A stretch of DNA of 23,410 nt from positions 1 through 23,410 of IMG/VR virus record IMGVR_UViG_3300030331_001547. The stretch is one strand, 5' to 3'. Every line of letters starts with the position of its first letter. The stretch's first letter is position 1. Source of the DNA: a virus. The position numbers and the translations under genes are program-made. Below the pieces are notes generated by a model. It saw only the letters and a list, made by a program, of their open reading frames with translations, was not told the origin of the DNA and did not search any database. Below, one piece after another: positions 10,992 to 17,195 of this stretch.

Positions 10992-10999
10992 TATATTTG
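10992..10999 (+). promoter_or_regulatory. Bacteroidota-type -7 promoter element for the structural operon
   Basis: The octamer TATATTTG is an exact match to the Bacteroidota sigma-factor -7 consensus TAnnTTTG. It lies in the 53-base gap between the giant gene and the next start, 23 bases before the ATG at 11023, which predicts a short leader. No TTTG -33 element is present at the usual 19-21 base spacing; the sequence there is A-rich. It is supported by position and by the exact core. In DNA this AT-rich a chance match is possible. Confidence 0.5.
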
Positions 11000-11022
11000 T
11001 ATAACGATAAAACTGAAAAATA

Positions 11023-11505
11023 ATGGCGTATTCAACAACACCAACAACAAAAGTTACCATTAGCATTAGTAGTAGTGGACTAACTTCAGAAGCTATAAAT
11101 GTTAGTCAAACATTTGAGCTTACTGCTATTGATAATGTTACAGGGTTAAAAAACTCTACAGGGATAAGAAGACAAAAAGGATTTAATAGTGGCGTAGTAG
11201 TTTATGATGCAAGTGAGCATGGAGCTGCAGCTAATCAAGGCTGGTTGTGGGTTCATAATCCTAATACAAGCACAAATGGTAGCGTTTTTATTACTATAAC
11301 CGCTACTAATCATCAAGACCCTGTAGAAAATTGTGTTATAGGAAAAATTTATGAAGGTAAAAGTTGTTTAATACCATTAGAAGGACACACGGGAGCTTCA
11401 GATATAACACTAACCACTGCAAACGCAGGAGATTTTGTTGAATATTGTGTATTTGCAGAAACTGTAGACAATGATTCAACTACAAACGAATTAGGTAAAG
11501 CTTAA
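11023..11505 (+). CDS. Probable virion structural protein, paralogue 1
   Basis: 160 residues, rich in Thr, Ser and Asn with alternating hydrophobic positions, so mostly beta-strand; no signal peptide or membrane segment. It is the first gene after the -7 box at 10992. It shares a layout with the next gene product: an N-terminal KV-x-ISI-S segment, a central region with an IxRR motif, and a C-terminal G-x-(I/V)-Y-x-G-x-x-x-x-IP-x-x-GH block (about residues 109-125). The pair therefore looks like a tandem duplication. Position directly after a giant virion protein and the composition suggest a capsid-decoration, head or tail component, but no specific family is recognised. The start is supported by an A-rich upstream sequence (aaaaataATG), normal for Bacteroidota. 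Confidence 0.7.
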   Translation: MAYSTTPTTKVTISISSSGLTSEAINVSQTFELTAIDNVTGLKNSTGIRRQKGFNSGVVVYDASEHGAAANQGWLWVHNPNTSTNGSVFITITATNHQDPVENCVIGKIYEGKSCLIPLEGHTGASDITLTTANAGDFVEYCVFAETVDNDSTTNELGKA

Positions 11506-11516
11506 AATAATATAAT

Positions 11517-11948
11517 ATGGCAACAAAAATAGTAGACCCAGTAAGCAAAGTTAATATAAGTATAACTTCTGCTAACATAACATCTAATCCTCTTAATTTA
11601 AATTGCTCTTTTGACCTTAATAAAGCAGGAACAAGAAATGGTTTAGATGTGTTTACAGGAATATCAAGAAGAAGTCATGGTTCAACTACCGCGTTAAGAG
11701 TAATAGATGAGGCTGATTTTGATGATGATAAAGCTCATGTGTTATACATAAAGTGTTTGTCTACAGATATTACTGAGTTTTTAGAAATCTTTGTTAAAGA
11801 TGGTGATTCTCCAGATGATGCTAACAATTTATTAGGGAGAGTTTATGCAGGAAATGCATTTGTAATACCTTACGCAGGTCATTTAGATGTATTTGTTGGA
11901 CAGTCAGCTGCTGCAATGGAATATGAAATAGCGCTATTTAGCGAATAA
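11517..11948 (+). CDS. Probable virion structural protein, paralogue 2
   Basis: 143 residues. It aligns by eye with the preceding product: KVNISI near residue 11, a GISRR motif mid-protein against GIRRQ, and GRVYAGNAFVIPYAGH near 107-122 against the corresponding GKIYEG...IPLEGH. Acidic residues (DFDDD) mark the central region. It is predicted to be beta-rich and soluble, with no export signal. The 11-base gap to the upstream stop indicates co-transcription. The role is inferred as structural, perhaps the partner or an alternative version of its paralogue in the capsid or tail. No enzymatic motif is visible. Confidence 0.7.
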   Translation: MATKIVDPVSKVNISITSANITSNPLNLNCSFDLNKAGTRNGLDVFTGISRRSHGSTTALRVIDEADFDDDKAHVLYIKCLSTDITEFLEIFVKDGDSPDDANNLLGRVYAGNAFVIPYAGHLDVFVGQSAAAMEYEIALFSE

Positions 11949-11968
11949 TAATAATTAAAATTAAAAAA

Positions 11969-12160
11969 ATGGGAAGTTTATTAGATAACCTTAGAGGTTC
12001 AAGAAAAACAAGTAGAAGTAAAAGCAGAACGTCTGTTGCTAAATCAAGATTTAAAAGCAAACTATCTTCTAAAGCTACTAAAATCGTTGCTAAGCCTAAA
12101 AAGGCAGCTTCAAAACCTGGAAAACCTGGAAAACCTGGAAAAGGAAAAGGTAAAGGTTAA
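11969..12160 (+). CDS. Small Lys/Arg/Ser-rich protein with KPG-repeat tail
   Basis: 63 residues, extremely basic. The N-terminal two thirds is rich in Ser, Arg and Lys (SRKTSRSKSRTS). The C-terminus is three exact KPG repeats followed by GKGKG. The composition is like histone H1 tails or other disordered nucleic-acid-binding peptides; the short Gly-Lys-Pro run also resembles a minimal collagen-like tract. It sits between two probable structural genes with gaps of about 20 bases, so it is probably expressed late. Inference: DNA condensation or charge neutralisation inside the head, or an accessory virion peptide. No defined family is recognised. Confidence 0.6.
   Translation: MGSLLDNLRGSRKTSRSKSRTSVAKSRFKSKLSSKATKIVAKPKKAASKPGKPGKPGKGKGKG
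12113..12139 (+). repeat. Three tandem 9-base repeats (AAACCTGGA) encoding KPG
   Basis: Three identical in-frame copies of AAACCTGGA, followed by degenerate Gly-Lys codons up to the stop at 12158-12160. The exact nucleotide identity, not just the amino-acid repetition, points to recent slippage expansion. Confidence 0.85.
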
Positions 12161-12179
12161 ACAACAAAAAATATAAATT

Positions 12180-12794
12180 ATGCCTGGAATAAAAACAACC
12201 ATATATGATGCTTGTGTAATGGTAAATAACACAACATTTGATTTAAGGGGACCTGCAGCTAAAGTTGGTATTACCGCTAATGGCCCTGTGTCTAAAGGAC
12301 AAAAAACTATTAGGGTAAATGGGACAGATGCAACGGGATTAGATGTAGGTGATAAATTAGTAAGTGGACTAACTGGAAATGCTATAGGTATTGTTGAATC
12401 AACAACAACGAATTCTATAACCCTTGTAAGAGGCAGTCTTACTAGTTTAATTAATGATGACACTATAGAGTTAGCTCCTAGATTTGAAATTGTAGCTATT
12501 ATGCCTCTTGGTAAAACAGCTTCTGATTTAAATGAAAGTTCTACAGAGCTTACTGTTTTAATACCAGTTAATAGAAATTGGATAGGAACACTTGCGCCTA
12601 ATGGAGGTACTTATTCTGACTTTGACGATGCTGTTACTAGATTTGGCGCTGGTAGTGAGACCACAAAACCCCTTATAGCCTCTCAATGTTTTCCTTCTGG
12701 AACTTTAATTGAAGGAAGATGGAAAGCTTGTGGTGTGGGTGCTAATGAGTTTGCTATGCTTTATTTAAAAGCATCTCCTTCTCAAACTTTTTAA
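12180..12794 (+). CDS. Probable beta-rich virion structural protein
   Basis: 204 residues. The segment at about residues 38-97 has the pattern of a small beta-barrel seen in many phage head or tail proteins: KTIRVNG, GLDVGDKLV, AIGIVES, SITLVRG, INDDTIEL. The remainder is also beta-rich, and there is a Gly/Phe-rich stretch near 140-160 (GGTYSDFDDAVTRFG). There is no signal peptide or membrane helix. It lies in the structural operon with a one-base gap to the next start, so the two genes are probably translationally coupled. Likely a head-decoration or tail-associated protein; I cannot name the family. Confidence 0.65.
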   Translation: MPGIKTTIYDACVMVNNTTFDLRGPAAKVGITANGPVSKGQKTIRVNGTDATGLDVGDKLVSGLTGNAIGIVESTTTNSITLVRGSLTSLINDDTIELAPRFEIVAIMPLGKTASDLNESSTELTVLIPVNRNWIGTLAPNGGTYSDFDDAVTRFGAGSETTKPLIASQCFPSGTLIEGRWKACGVGANEFAMLYLKASPSQTF

Positions 12795-12795
12795 A

Positions 12796-13866
12796 ATGAA
12801 AAATATATTAGTCATATTAGTATTACTATGTTCTGTGGCTAATGCCCAAATAGAAAACTTTTTTAAATATTCTACTTTTTATGTATCTAGCTCAATGAGT
12901 TCTTCTACATTGGAAGATGGTATGTATAAAATAGAAAACAAAGTCTTAATGGATATTACAGAAGTAAATCCATTTGATTATAACTACACTATAGGTCTGC
13001 GTAAGGTGGCTCGTTTTGATTACGAACACAAAGTTAAATCATTCTATGATGGTACAGAGTCACAGATATCAAATAAAGCTCCTATAGGCAACGCAAAAGG
13101 CTTTGAATACTTAGCAAACCTTTCTTTGGTACGAGATAGAGGAGAGGAGTTTGTAAATCAGGATTTCTTCCTACGTTATTTGAGTGATTCGTACCTTATT
13201 AAAAGTCAGTTTGTAGACAATCAAAAGTATGATTTAAAGTATATATTATCAGAGTTAAGATGGAGAAAAAACGTAGGAAACTTTGATTTTTCTATAGGTG
13301 CAGCATTTAGAGTGCACCCTGTTTATGGGATAGTTCCTATAAACGAATCTTGGGACCCAGCTGTAACACCTTTTTCTGCAATAGCAGAAGATTTTGGTTA
13401 TGTAAGCGAACAGTGGTCACAAGGAGGCTACGTAAACTATGATTGGTTTGATATTTCTAGTGGAGATTCAGTTCAAGTAGCACATTCAACAGGAGAATTT
13501 ATGAGACATTACTTTGGTAATGCTATAGATGAATATAATGACAGAGAACTTAAGAAATTAGGTTTACAAAAAGAATTATCTGTTATATTCGGGGTTGCTT
13601 ATTATAAGTACACTTCTGATTTTTGGCTACATGGCTGGATGAATGTCCTGCCCTACCATATAGGACTAGACGATTATAGTTTTGATTACAGTGATAATCA
13701 GTGGTCAGAGGAGGGCATACCAGCTATTATAGAATGGGATGCTGGACTTGTTATGGGGTATAGAATAACTAGAAATCTTGGCTTTTTTGTAGAAGGGACG
13801 CACCAAAGATATTGGATGCGCCCCATATATGAATTTAAGATTGGAATAAATTTCTTATTTTTATAG
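12796..13866 (+). CDS. Phage-encoded outer-membrane beta-barrel-like exported protein
   Basis: 356 residues beginning with a classical signal peptide (MKNILVILVLLCSVANA, predicted cleavage ANA|Q at 17/18; Gln at +1 is typical of flavobacterial exported proteins). The mature part is rich in Tyr, Phe, Trp and Asp with alternating hydrophobic positions. It ends in amphipathic strands (GFFVEGTHQRYW, then YEFKIGINFLFL) like those that close outer-membrane barrels. No catalytic motif is seen. It is followed after one base by another exported protein. Possible roles, all inferred: remodelling the host outer membrane late in infection, superinfection exclusion, a lysis aid, or a virion protein that happens to carry a cleavable leader. 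Confidence 0.7.
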   Translation: MKNILVILVLLCSVANAQIENFFKYSTFYVSSSMSSSTLEDGMYKIENKVLMDITEVNPFDYNYTIGLRKVARFDYEHKVKSFYDGTESQISNKAPIGNAKGFEYLANLSLVRDRGEEFVNQDFFLRYLSDSYLIKSQFVDNQKYDLKYILSELRWRKNVGNFDFSIGAAFRVHPVYGIVPINESWDPAVTPFSAIAEDFGYVSEQWSQGGYVNYDWFDISSGDSVQVAHSTGEFMRHYFGNAIDEYNDRELKKLGLQKELSVIFGVAYYKYTSDFWLHGWMNVLPYHIGLDDYSFDYSDNQWSEEGIPAIIEWDAGLVMGYRITRNLGFFVEGTHQRYWMRPIYEFKIGINFLFL

Positions 13867-13867
13867 T

Positions 13868-14542
13868 ATGAAAAGATTATTATTTATAATATTATTTGTA
13901 TTTGGTTATGGATTTAGTCAAACAAACTGTCAACTATGTGTTGAACAAAATGGATTTTATTGTGGAGATGACCCTGCTAATTGGACTCAGTATTCTCCTA
14001 ATGGCTGCGTTCCTAATGGTCTTAATGACCTTTTTTATCTTAATGATGGGTGGGAAGATTGTGTCGATGGTAGCGACGAGCAAGACGCTGTTCCTACAAC
14101 GATTTTAGATTGTTTGCCGCCACTTCCTGATTGTGATACTATATTCTTAACAGAATACGAAACTATATTTGATACTATAATAAACACAGAATTTGTTTAT
14201 GAAATTATAATAGACACCGTAGAAGTAGAGGTGTTTGTACCAGAATATATATATGTAATAGATACTGTAACTGTATATGAAGATATTTTAGACACATTGT
14301 TTGTAGATGTAATAGAGTATGTAGATGTTATGGTTTATGATACTATTATAGAAATAGAATATGTAGAGTTTATAGAATATGTAGATTGTGAAACGGGTTT
14401 ACCTTGTTCGTCTAATCTACAAGAAATAATAAAAGCAACAGAGGGCAATAATAGAATGTATAACTTATTAGGTCAGGCAATCAGAGAACCTAAGGGTTTA
14501 TATATCCAAAATGGAAAAATTAAGTATAAATTAAAAAATTAA
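13868..14542 (+). CDS. Secreted protein with LDLa-like motif and T9SS-like C-terminal sorting signal
   Basis: 224 residues. A signal peptide (residues 1-17, GFS|Q) precedes a Cys-rich segment (C21, C24, C32, C47, C65) with NGCVPN and then GWEDCVDGSDEQ (61-72). That is the calcium-binding end of LDL-receptor class A modules (C-x-D-G-S-D-E), although the last Cys is late (C82). Residues about 90-173 are a low-complexity acidic beta-prone tract of repeating Asp-Thr-Ile/Val and Glu-Tyr-Val units. The last 30 residues (MYNLLGQ... KGLYIQNGK... then a Lys-rich end) match the type A T9SS sorting domain, in which YdllGq and GiYi-ngkK are the hallmarks. Inference: it is exported through the host Sec and T9SS pathways and displayed on or released from the cell surface. 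Confidence 0.7.
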   Translation: MKRLLFIILFVFGYGFSQTNCQLCVEQNGFYCGDDPANWTQYSPNGCVPNGLNDLFYLNDGWEDCVDGSDEQDAVPTTILDCLPPLPDCDTIFLTEYETIFDTIINTEFVYEIIIDTVEVEVFVPEYIYVIDTVTVYEDILDTLFVDVIEYVDVMVYDTIIEIEYVEFIEYVDCETGLPCSSNLQEIIKATEGNNRMYNLLGQAIREPKGLYIQNGKIKYKLKN

Positions 14543-14547
14543 AAGTC

Positions 14548-15072
14548 ATGCCTAATAAAAAAAGAAAAAAATTATTTAAAATAACAAGATTTACAGATGA
14601 ACTTGGAAATAAAAAAGGTTCTCTTAAAGAATACAGAAATCCTTTTACAGGAGCGTATAGAACAGTAGAAAAAGATAGAAGAAACATAACTGGTACCGGT
14701 GAACTTTCTAAAACAAAACAGGTAGGAACACGTAAAAAAGGATTAAAAAAAATAAAATCTAAGAGACCTGGTATGGGATATTCAAAGGTGAAGTATATGC
14801 ACGGAGGAATGACAATGAGCTCTCCTAGTTTATTAGACAATGTAAAGACTACTTATGAAATGGGTGGTGTTATGGAAAAATATGCTATGGGTGGAAAACT
14901 AAAAGAGGTTATGCCAAATCAAAAAGGATTAGCAAAGTTGCCTAAAGAGGTTAGAAACAAAATGGGATATATGAAAAAAGGTGGAATGATGAAAGAGTAT
15001 AGAAAAGGTGGAAAAATGGAATATGGTCATGGAGGAATGATGAATGGAGGAATGATGAGACAACACGACTAA
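14548..15072 (+). CDS. Basic protein with repeated Y-x-x-GG-x-M units and C-terminal QHD
   Basis: 174 residues. The N-terminal half is Lys/Arg-rich (KKRKKLFK, RKKGLKKIKSKRPG). From about residue 83 onward GG recurs seven times, in units such as YMHGGM, YEMGGV, YAMGGK, YMKKGGMM, YRKGGKM and YGHGGMM, ending NGGMMRQHD. The unit resembles the single GG-(I/M) plus Q-x-D ending found on five other small proteins nearby, so this gene may be the repeated form of that tag. It has no membrane helix or signal peptide and is probably disordered or DNA-binding. The function is unknown; similar Gly/Met/Lys-rich small proteins are common in environmental phage genomes. Confidence 0.65.
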   Translation: MPNKKRKKLFKITRFTDELGNKKGSLKEYRNPFTGAYRTVEKDRRNITGTGELSKTKQVGTRKKGLKKIKSKRPGMGYSKVKYMHGGMTMSSPSLLDNVKTTYEMGGVMEKYAMGGKLKEVMPNQKGLAKLPKEVRNKMGYMKKGGMMKEYRKGGKMEYGHGGMMNGGMMRQHD

Positions 15073-15074
15073 TC

Positions 15075-15362
15075 ATGCCAGGTAGAAAAAAATATAGAAA
15101 TATAGCTTCTTCTATGGGTGAAAACTCTAAAGTAATAACCACTGACACAAAAATTAAAGAAAAAGGTAAAAGGGGAAAATTTAAATATAAATTTAACCCT
15201 GACGGAACTCTTAAAAAAACTGTTAGAAAAAAAGGTTTGAGAAGAGTAGTAGATAAACCTAAAAGAGATTCTAGAAAAACTATGGCTAATAGATTTAGAA
15301 ATATCATAGATGAAAGAAGAACTTCTAGGTTTATGGATGGTGGAATAATTCAACACGATTAA
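15075..15362 (+). CDS. Small basic protein ending GGIIQHD
   Basis: 95 residues, Lys/Arg-rich throughout, with no hydrophobic helix. Starts MPGRKKYRN; mid-protein Lys-Gly-Lys-Arg-Gly-Lys runs; ends RFMDGGIIQHD. It begins two bases after the previous stop (TAATCATG). The final seven residues are identical to the end of the 18688-18957 product, although the rest of the two proteins does not match. It is likely expressed late with the lysis and structural genes; the role is unknown, with nucleic-acid or virion-interior binding inferred from charge. Confidence 0.65.
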   Translation: MPGRKKYRNIASSMGENSKVITTDTKIKEKGKRGKFKYKFNPDGTLKKTVRKKGLRRVVDKPKRDSRKTMANRFRNIIDERRTSRFMDGGIIQHD

Positions 15363-15364
15363 TT

Positions 15365-15598
15365 ATGAATATATTTAAAGACGATAACAATTGGAATGAA
15401 AAGTCTATAGTAGGATTTATAGCTTTTCTTATTATGGTTGTTGTTATGGTAATAGATTTAATAACTGGAGCTGTAGGTTCTGATTTAGTTATAAATAAAT
15501 TTGTGTATGATTCATTTGTATGGGTTGTTCTTGGCTGTTTTGGAATAAGTGGTGTAGAAAAGTTTTCAAATAAAAAATGTAATAATTGTCCTAAATAA
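15365..15598 (+). CDS. Small two-helix membrane protein, holin-like
   Basis: 77 residues with two hydrophobic segments (about 15-36, IVGFIAFLIMVVVMVIDL, and 48-64, around FVWVVLGCFGI), a charged N-terminus and a short Lys/Cys-rich C-terminal tail (NKKCNNC). Size and topology fit a class II holin or a small membrane accessory protein of the lysis cassette. Its stop codon overlaps the next start by one base (TAATG), indicating translational coupling. A second, longer holin candidate lies at 17196, so which one sets lysis timing is open. Confidence 0.6.
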   Translation: MNIFKDDNNWNEKSIVGFIAFLIMVVVMVIDLITGAVGSDLVINKFVYDSFVWVVLGCFGISGVEKFSNKKCNNCPK

Positions 15599-15882
15599 TG
15601 TCAAAAGAAATATCAGAAGATTCAAAGTTTGAAGTTAGTATTAAAACCCTAGGTGGACTAGCGGTGTTAATATTTGCTTTTGTAGGCATGTGGTTTACTC
15701 TTCAAGCTGAGATAGCTGAAGCAAAGTTACTTCCTATACCGCCTGACCCTGAAGTAACAAAAATGGAATTTGATATGAAAGACCAAATGATTAGACAGAC
15801 TATATTAGATACACAAGAAGACATGAAAGAGGTAAAAGAAGACTTAAAGTATCTAAGAAACAAACTAGATAACATGAATTAA
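15598..15882 (+). CDS. Membrane-anchored coiled-coil protein, spanin-like topology
   Basis: 94 residues: a short cytoplasmic-type N-terminus, one hydrophobic segment (about 18-35, LGGLAVLIFAFVGMWFTL), a Pro-rich linker (PIPPDPE) and a C-terminal amphipathic coiled coil (about 58-94) rich in Glu, Lys, Asp and Met. A type II anchor with a periplasmic coiled coil is the layout of inner-membrane spanins, and the neighbours are holin-like and endolysin-like. No o-spanin lipoprotein partner with a lipobox is seen nested in or next to it, so the spanin assignment is tentative. It overlaps the upstream stop by one base. Confidence 0.5.
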   Translation: MSKEISEDSKFEVSIKTLGGLAVLIFAFVGMWFTLQAEIAEAKLLPIPPDPEVTKMEFDMKDQMIRQTILDTQEDMKEVKEDLKYLRNKLDNMN

Positions 15883-15883
15883 T

Positions 15884-16273
15884 ATGAATATTGCCAACGT
15901 TCTATATGTACTAATGATGTTGTTTTTTTTTGGATTAGGAATAACATTTGGACAAGGCTTTATTTGTTCTGATAATTTTAAAAATACAATAGCAAAAGAT
16001 ATAGTTGCTATAGAATTTTGGGCCTCTTGGAATTCATCTAATGAGTTTTCAGAGTTTTCTAAACTAAAAGAATGCTCTAAATATAGAGTAGATGTAGGTA
16101 AATGTAACGAAATACAAAAACAGTATAGTGTTACAGGTATTCCTACTGTTATTATATTTGAAAACGGAGAAGAAAAAGAAAGGTTTAAACCTAATATTAT
16201 GTTTCAATTAAATGCAGATAGAAAAACTATACAACATTCAATAGACACATTAACATTAAATAAATTTCAATAA
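15884..16273 (+). CDS. Exported thioredoxin-fold protein lacking the CxxC active site
   Basis: 129 residues. An N-terminal hydrophobic segment (about 6-22, ending TFGQG) serves as signal peptide or anchor. The thioredoxin signature follows: VAIEFWASWNSSNEF (41-55), YRVDV, then the cis-proline loop TGIPTVIIFENGEE (84-97). Where thioredoxins have WCxxC there is W49-N-S-S-N53, so both redox cysteines are missing while the fold-defining residues are kept. The only cysteines (C28, C64, C74) lie elsewhere. Family knowledge says such proteins cannot do disulfide exchange in the usual way; a chaperone, inhibitor or binding role in the periplasm is inferred. It ends at the A of the next gene's ATG (TAATG overlap). 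Confidence 0.7.
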   Translation: MNIANVLYVLMMLFFFGLGITFGQGFICSDNFKNTIAKDIVAIEFWASWNSSNEFSEFSKLKECSKYRVDVGKCNEIQKQYSVTGIPTVIIFENGEEKERFKPNIMFQLNADRKTIQHSIDTLTLNKFQ

Positions 16274-16584
16274 TGACAGATTATAGTAAAAAATTTCGTA
16301 AAGAAAGAGATAAGTTTAAAAAAAAGAATATAAGGAGAAAAAAAAGGGGTAAAGAACTTATTGACCCTAGTGAATATACTTTTAAATATAGACCAAAAGG
16401 CTCAGGTCTTTTTAGTAAAAGAAAAACTTCTACAGTAGAGACAAGAAGTGAAAAACAAAAAAGAACAAAGCGTAAAATGCCACAACAATCAATACAGGGT
16501 GTAGGACGAGATATAGCATCTTCTAGATTTGGTCGTGGTGGTATTACAAAAGGTAGAGATATGTTTACTCAACAATATGATTAA
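16273..16584 (+). CDS. Small basic protein ending GGITKGRDMFTQQYD
   Basis: 103 residues, strongly basic (KKFRKERDKFKKKNIRRKKRG in the first 30), with a central YTFKYRPKGSG segment and a second Lys/Arg block. The end carries GRGGIT and, after a spacer, QQYD, fitting the GG...Q-x-D ending shared by six proteins of this cassette. No membrane or catalytic motif is seen. It sits between the thioredoxin-like and endolysin-like genes and overlaps the former by one base. Function unknown. Confidence 0.65.
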   Translation: MTDYSKKFRKERDKFKKKNIRRKKRGKELIDPSEYTFKYRPKGSGLFSKRKTSTVETRSEKQKRTKRKMPQQSIQGVGRDIASSRFGRGGITKGRDMFTQQYD

Positions 16585-16585
16585 T

Positions 16586-17194
16586 ATGAAATTAACTAAA
16601 GAAATAATAGAAGAGGGCGTAAGGTCAAAAGGTTATAGATGGTTTGAAAAAGGCGACTATAATCTTAATATAGTAGGCGTAAGAAACTCTAACACAGGCA
16701 CAGAAGTTACTAATAAGTTTGATGATAAGATAACATTATCATTTAAATGTGATGGTCAGTGGGAGTTTTATTGTTATGATTGTACTACTGACCCCGGTAA
16801 ATATTGGGTGGAGAATATAATGAGAGTGGAGGGTGTGGCCGTATTGAAGGAAGGACAGTATCGTGGTTCTCATAAAATTAGATTACATCAAGGTAGATAC
16901 GAGGCTTTAGGACAAAATGGTCCTGTAACTGTATATAGAGACGCTAATAAGGACAATAAGTTTGATTTAAGCGACGATAATACACAAACTGGACTCTTTG
17001 GTATAAACATACACAGAGCAACAAAATGGGGGGGTAAAAAATCTTCTAAGGTAGATAAGTGGTCTGCTGGATGTCAAGTAATAGCTGCTAATGACGATTG
17101 GCATGAGTTTATGGATATTTGTAGAGTGGCTAGAGATACTTGGGGTAACAGCTTTACTTATACTTTATTAGACAGTAAGGATTTAAAAATATAA
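16586..17194 (+). CDS. Putative endolysin with YkuD/L,D-transpeptidase-like H...SxGC motif
   Basis: 202 residues from the ATG at 16586, chosen over upstream ATGs (16529, 16577) because it follows the previous stop by one base (TAATATG), the junction used elsewhere in this operon. Conserved-looking blocks: CTTDPGKYW (66-74), YEALGQNGPVTVYRD (105-119), FGINIHRA (138-145) and KWSAGCQVI (158-166). H143 and C163 separated as H-x16-S-A-G-C reproduce the catalytic His...(S/T)-x-G-C pattern of the L,D-transpeptidase (YkuD) fold, although the usual His before Gly is Ala. Adjacent to holin-like genes, so a peptidoglycan-cleaving lysin acting on cross-bridges is the likely role. No signal peptide, so export would depend on a holin. 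Confidence 0.6.
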   Translation: MKLTKEIIEEGVRSKGYRWFEKGDYNLNIVGVRNSNTGTEVTNKFDDKITLSFKCDGQWEFYCYDCTTDPGKYWVENIMRVEGVAVLKEGQYRGSHKIRLHQGRYEALGQNGPVTVYRDANKDNKFDLSDDNTQTGLFGINIHRATKWGGKKSSKVDKWSAGCQVIAANDDWHEFMDICRVARDTWGNSFTYTLLDSKDLKI

Positions 17195-17195
17195 T

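Noticed and set aside
11969-12160. Collagen-like protein call for the KPG-tail gene
   Set aside because: Only about five Gly-x-x triplets, too few for a collagen helix; a basic disordered tail is simpler.
12110-12463. Minus-strand frame of 117 residues across the KPG repeat
   Set aside because: The repeat read backwards gives an artificial Phe/Ser/Arg-rich repeat; no start context or partner genes on that strand.
13896-14108. 70-residue plus-strand frame within the secreted-protein gene
   Set aside because: Overlaps a convincing signal-peptide gene in another frame; its Met/Leu richness arises from the out-of-frame reading.
15069-15356. Minus-strand frame of 95 residues opposite the GGIIQHD gene
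   Set aside because: Almost exactly mirrors the plus-strand gene, and its composition (Ser/Phe/Ile) is the complement of Lys/Arg codons. The plus-strand gene fits the operon.
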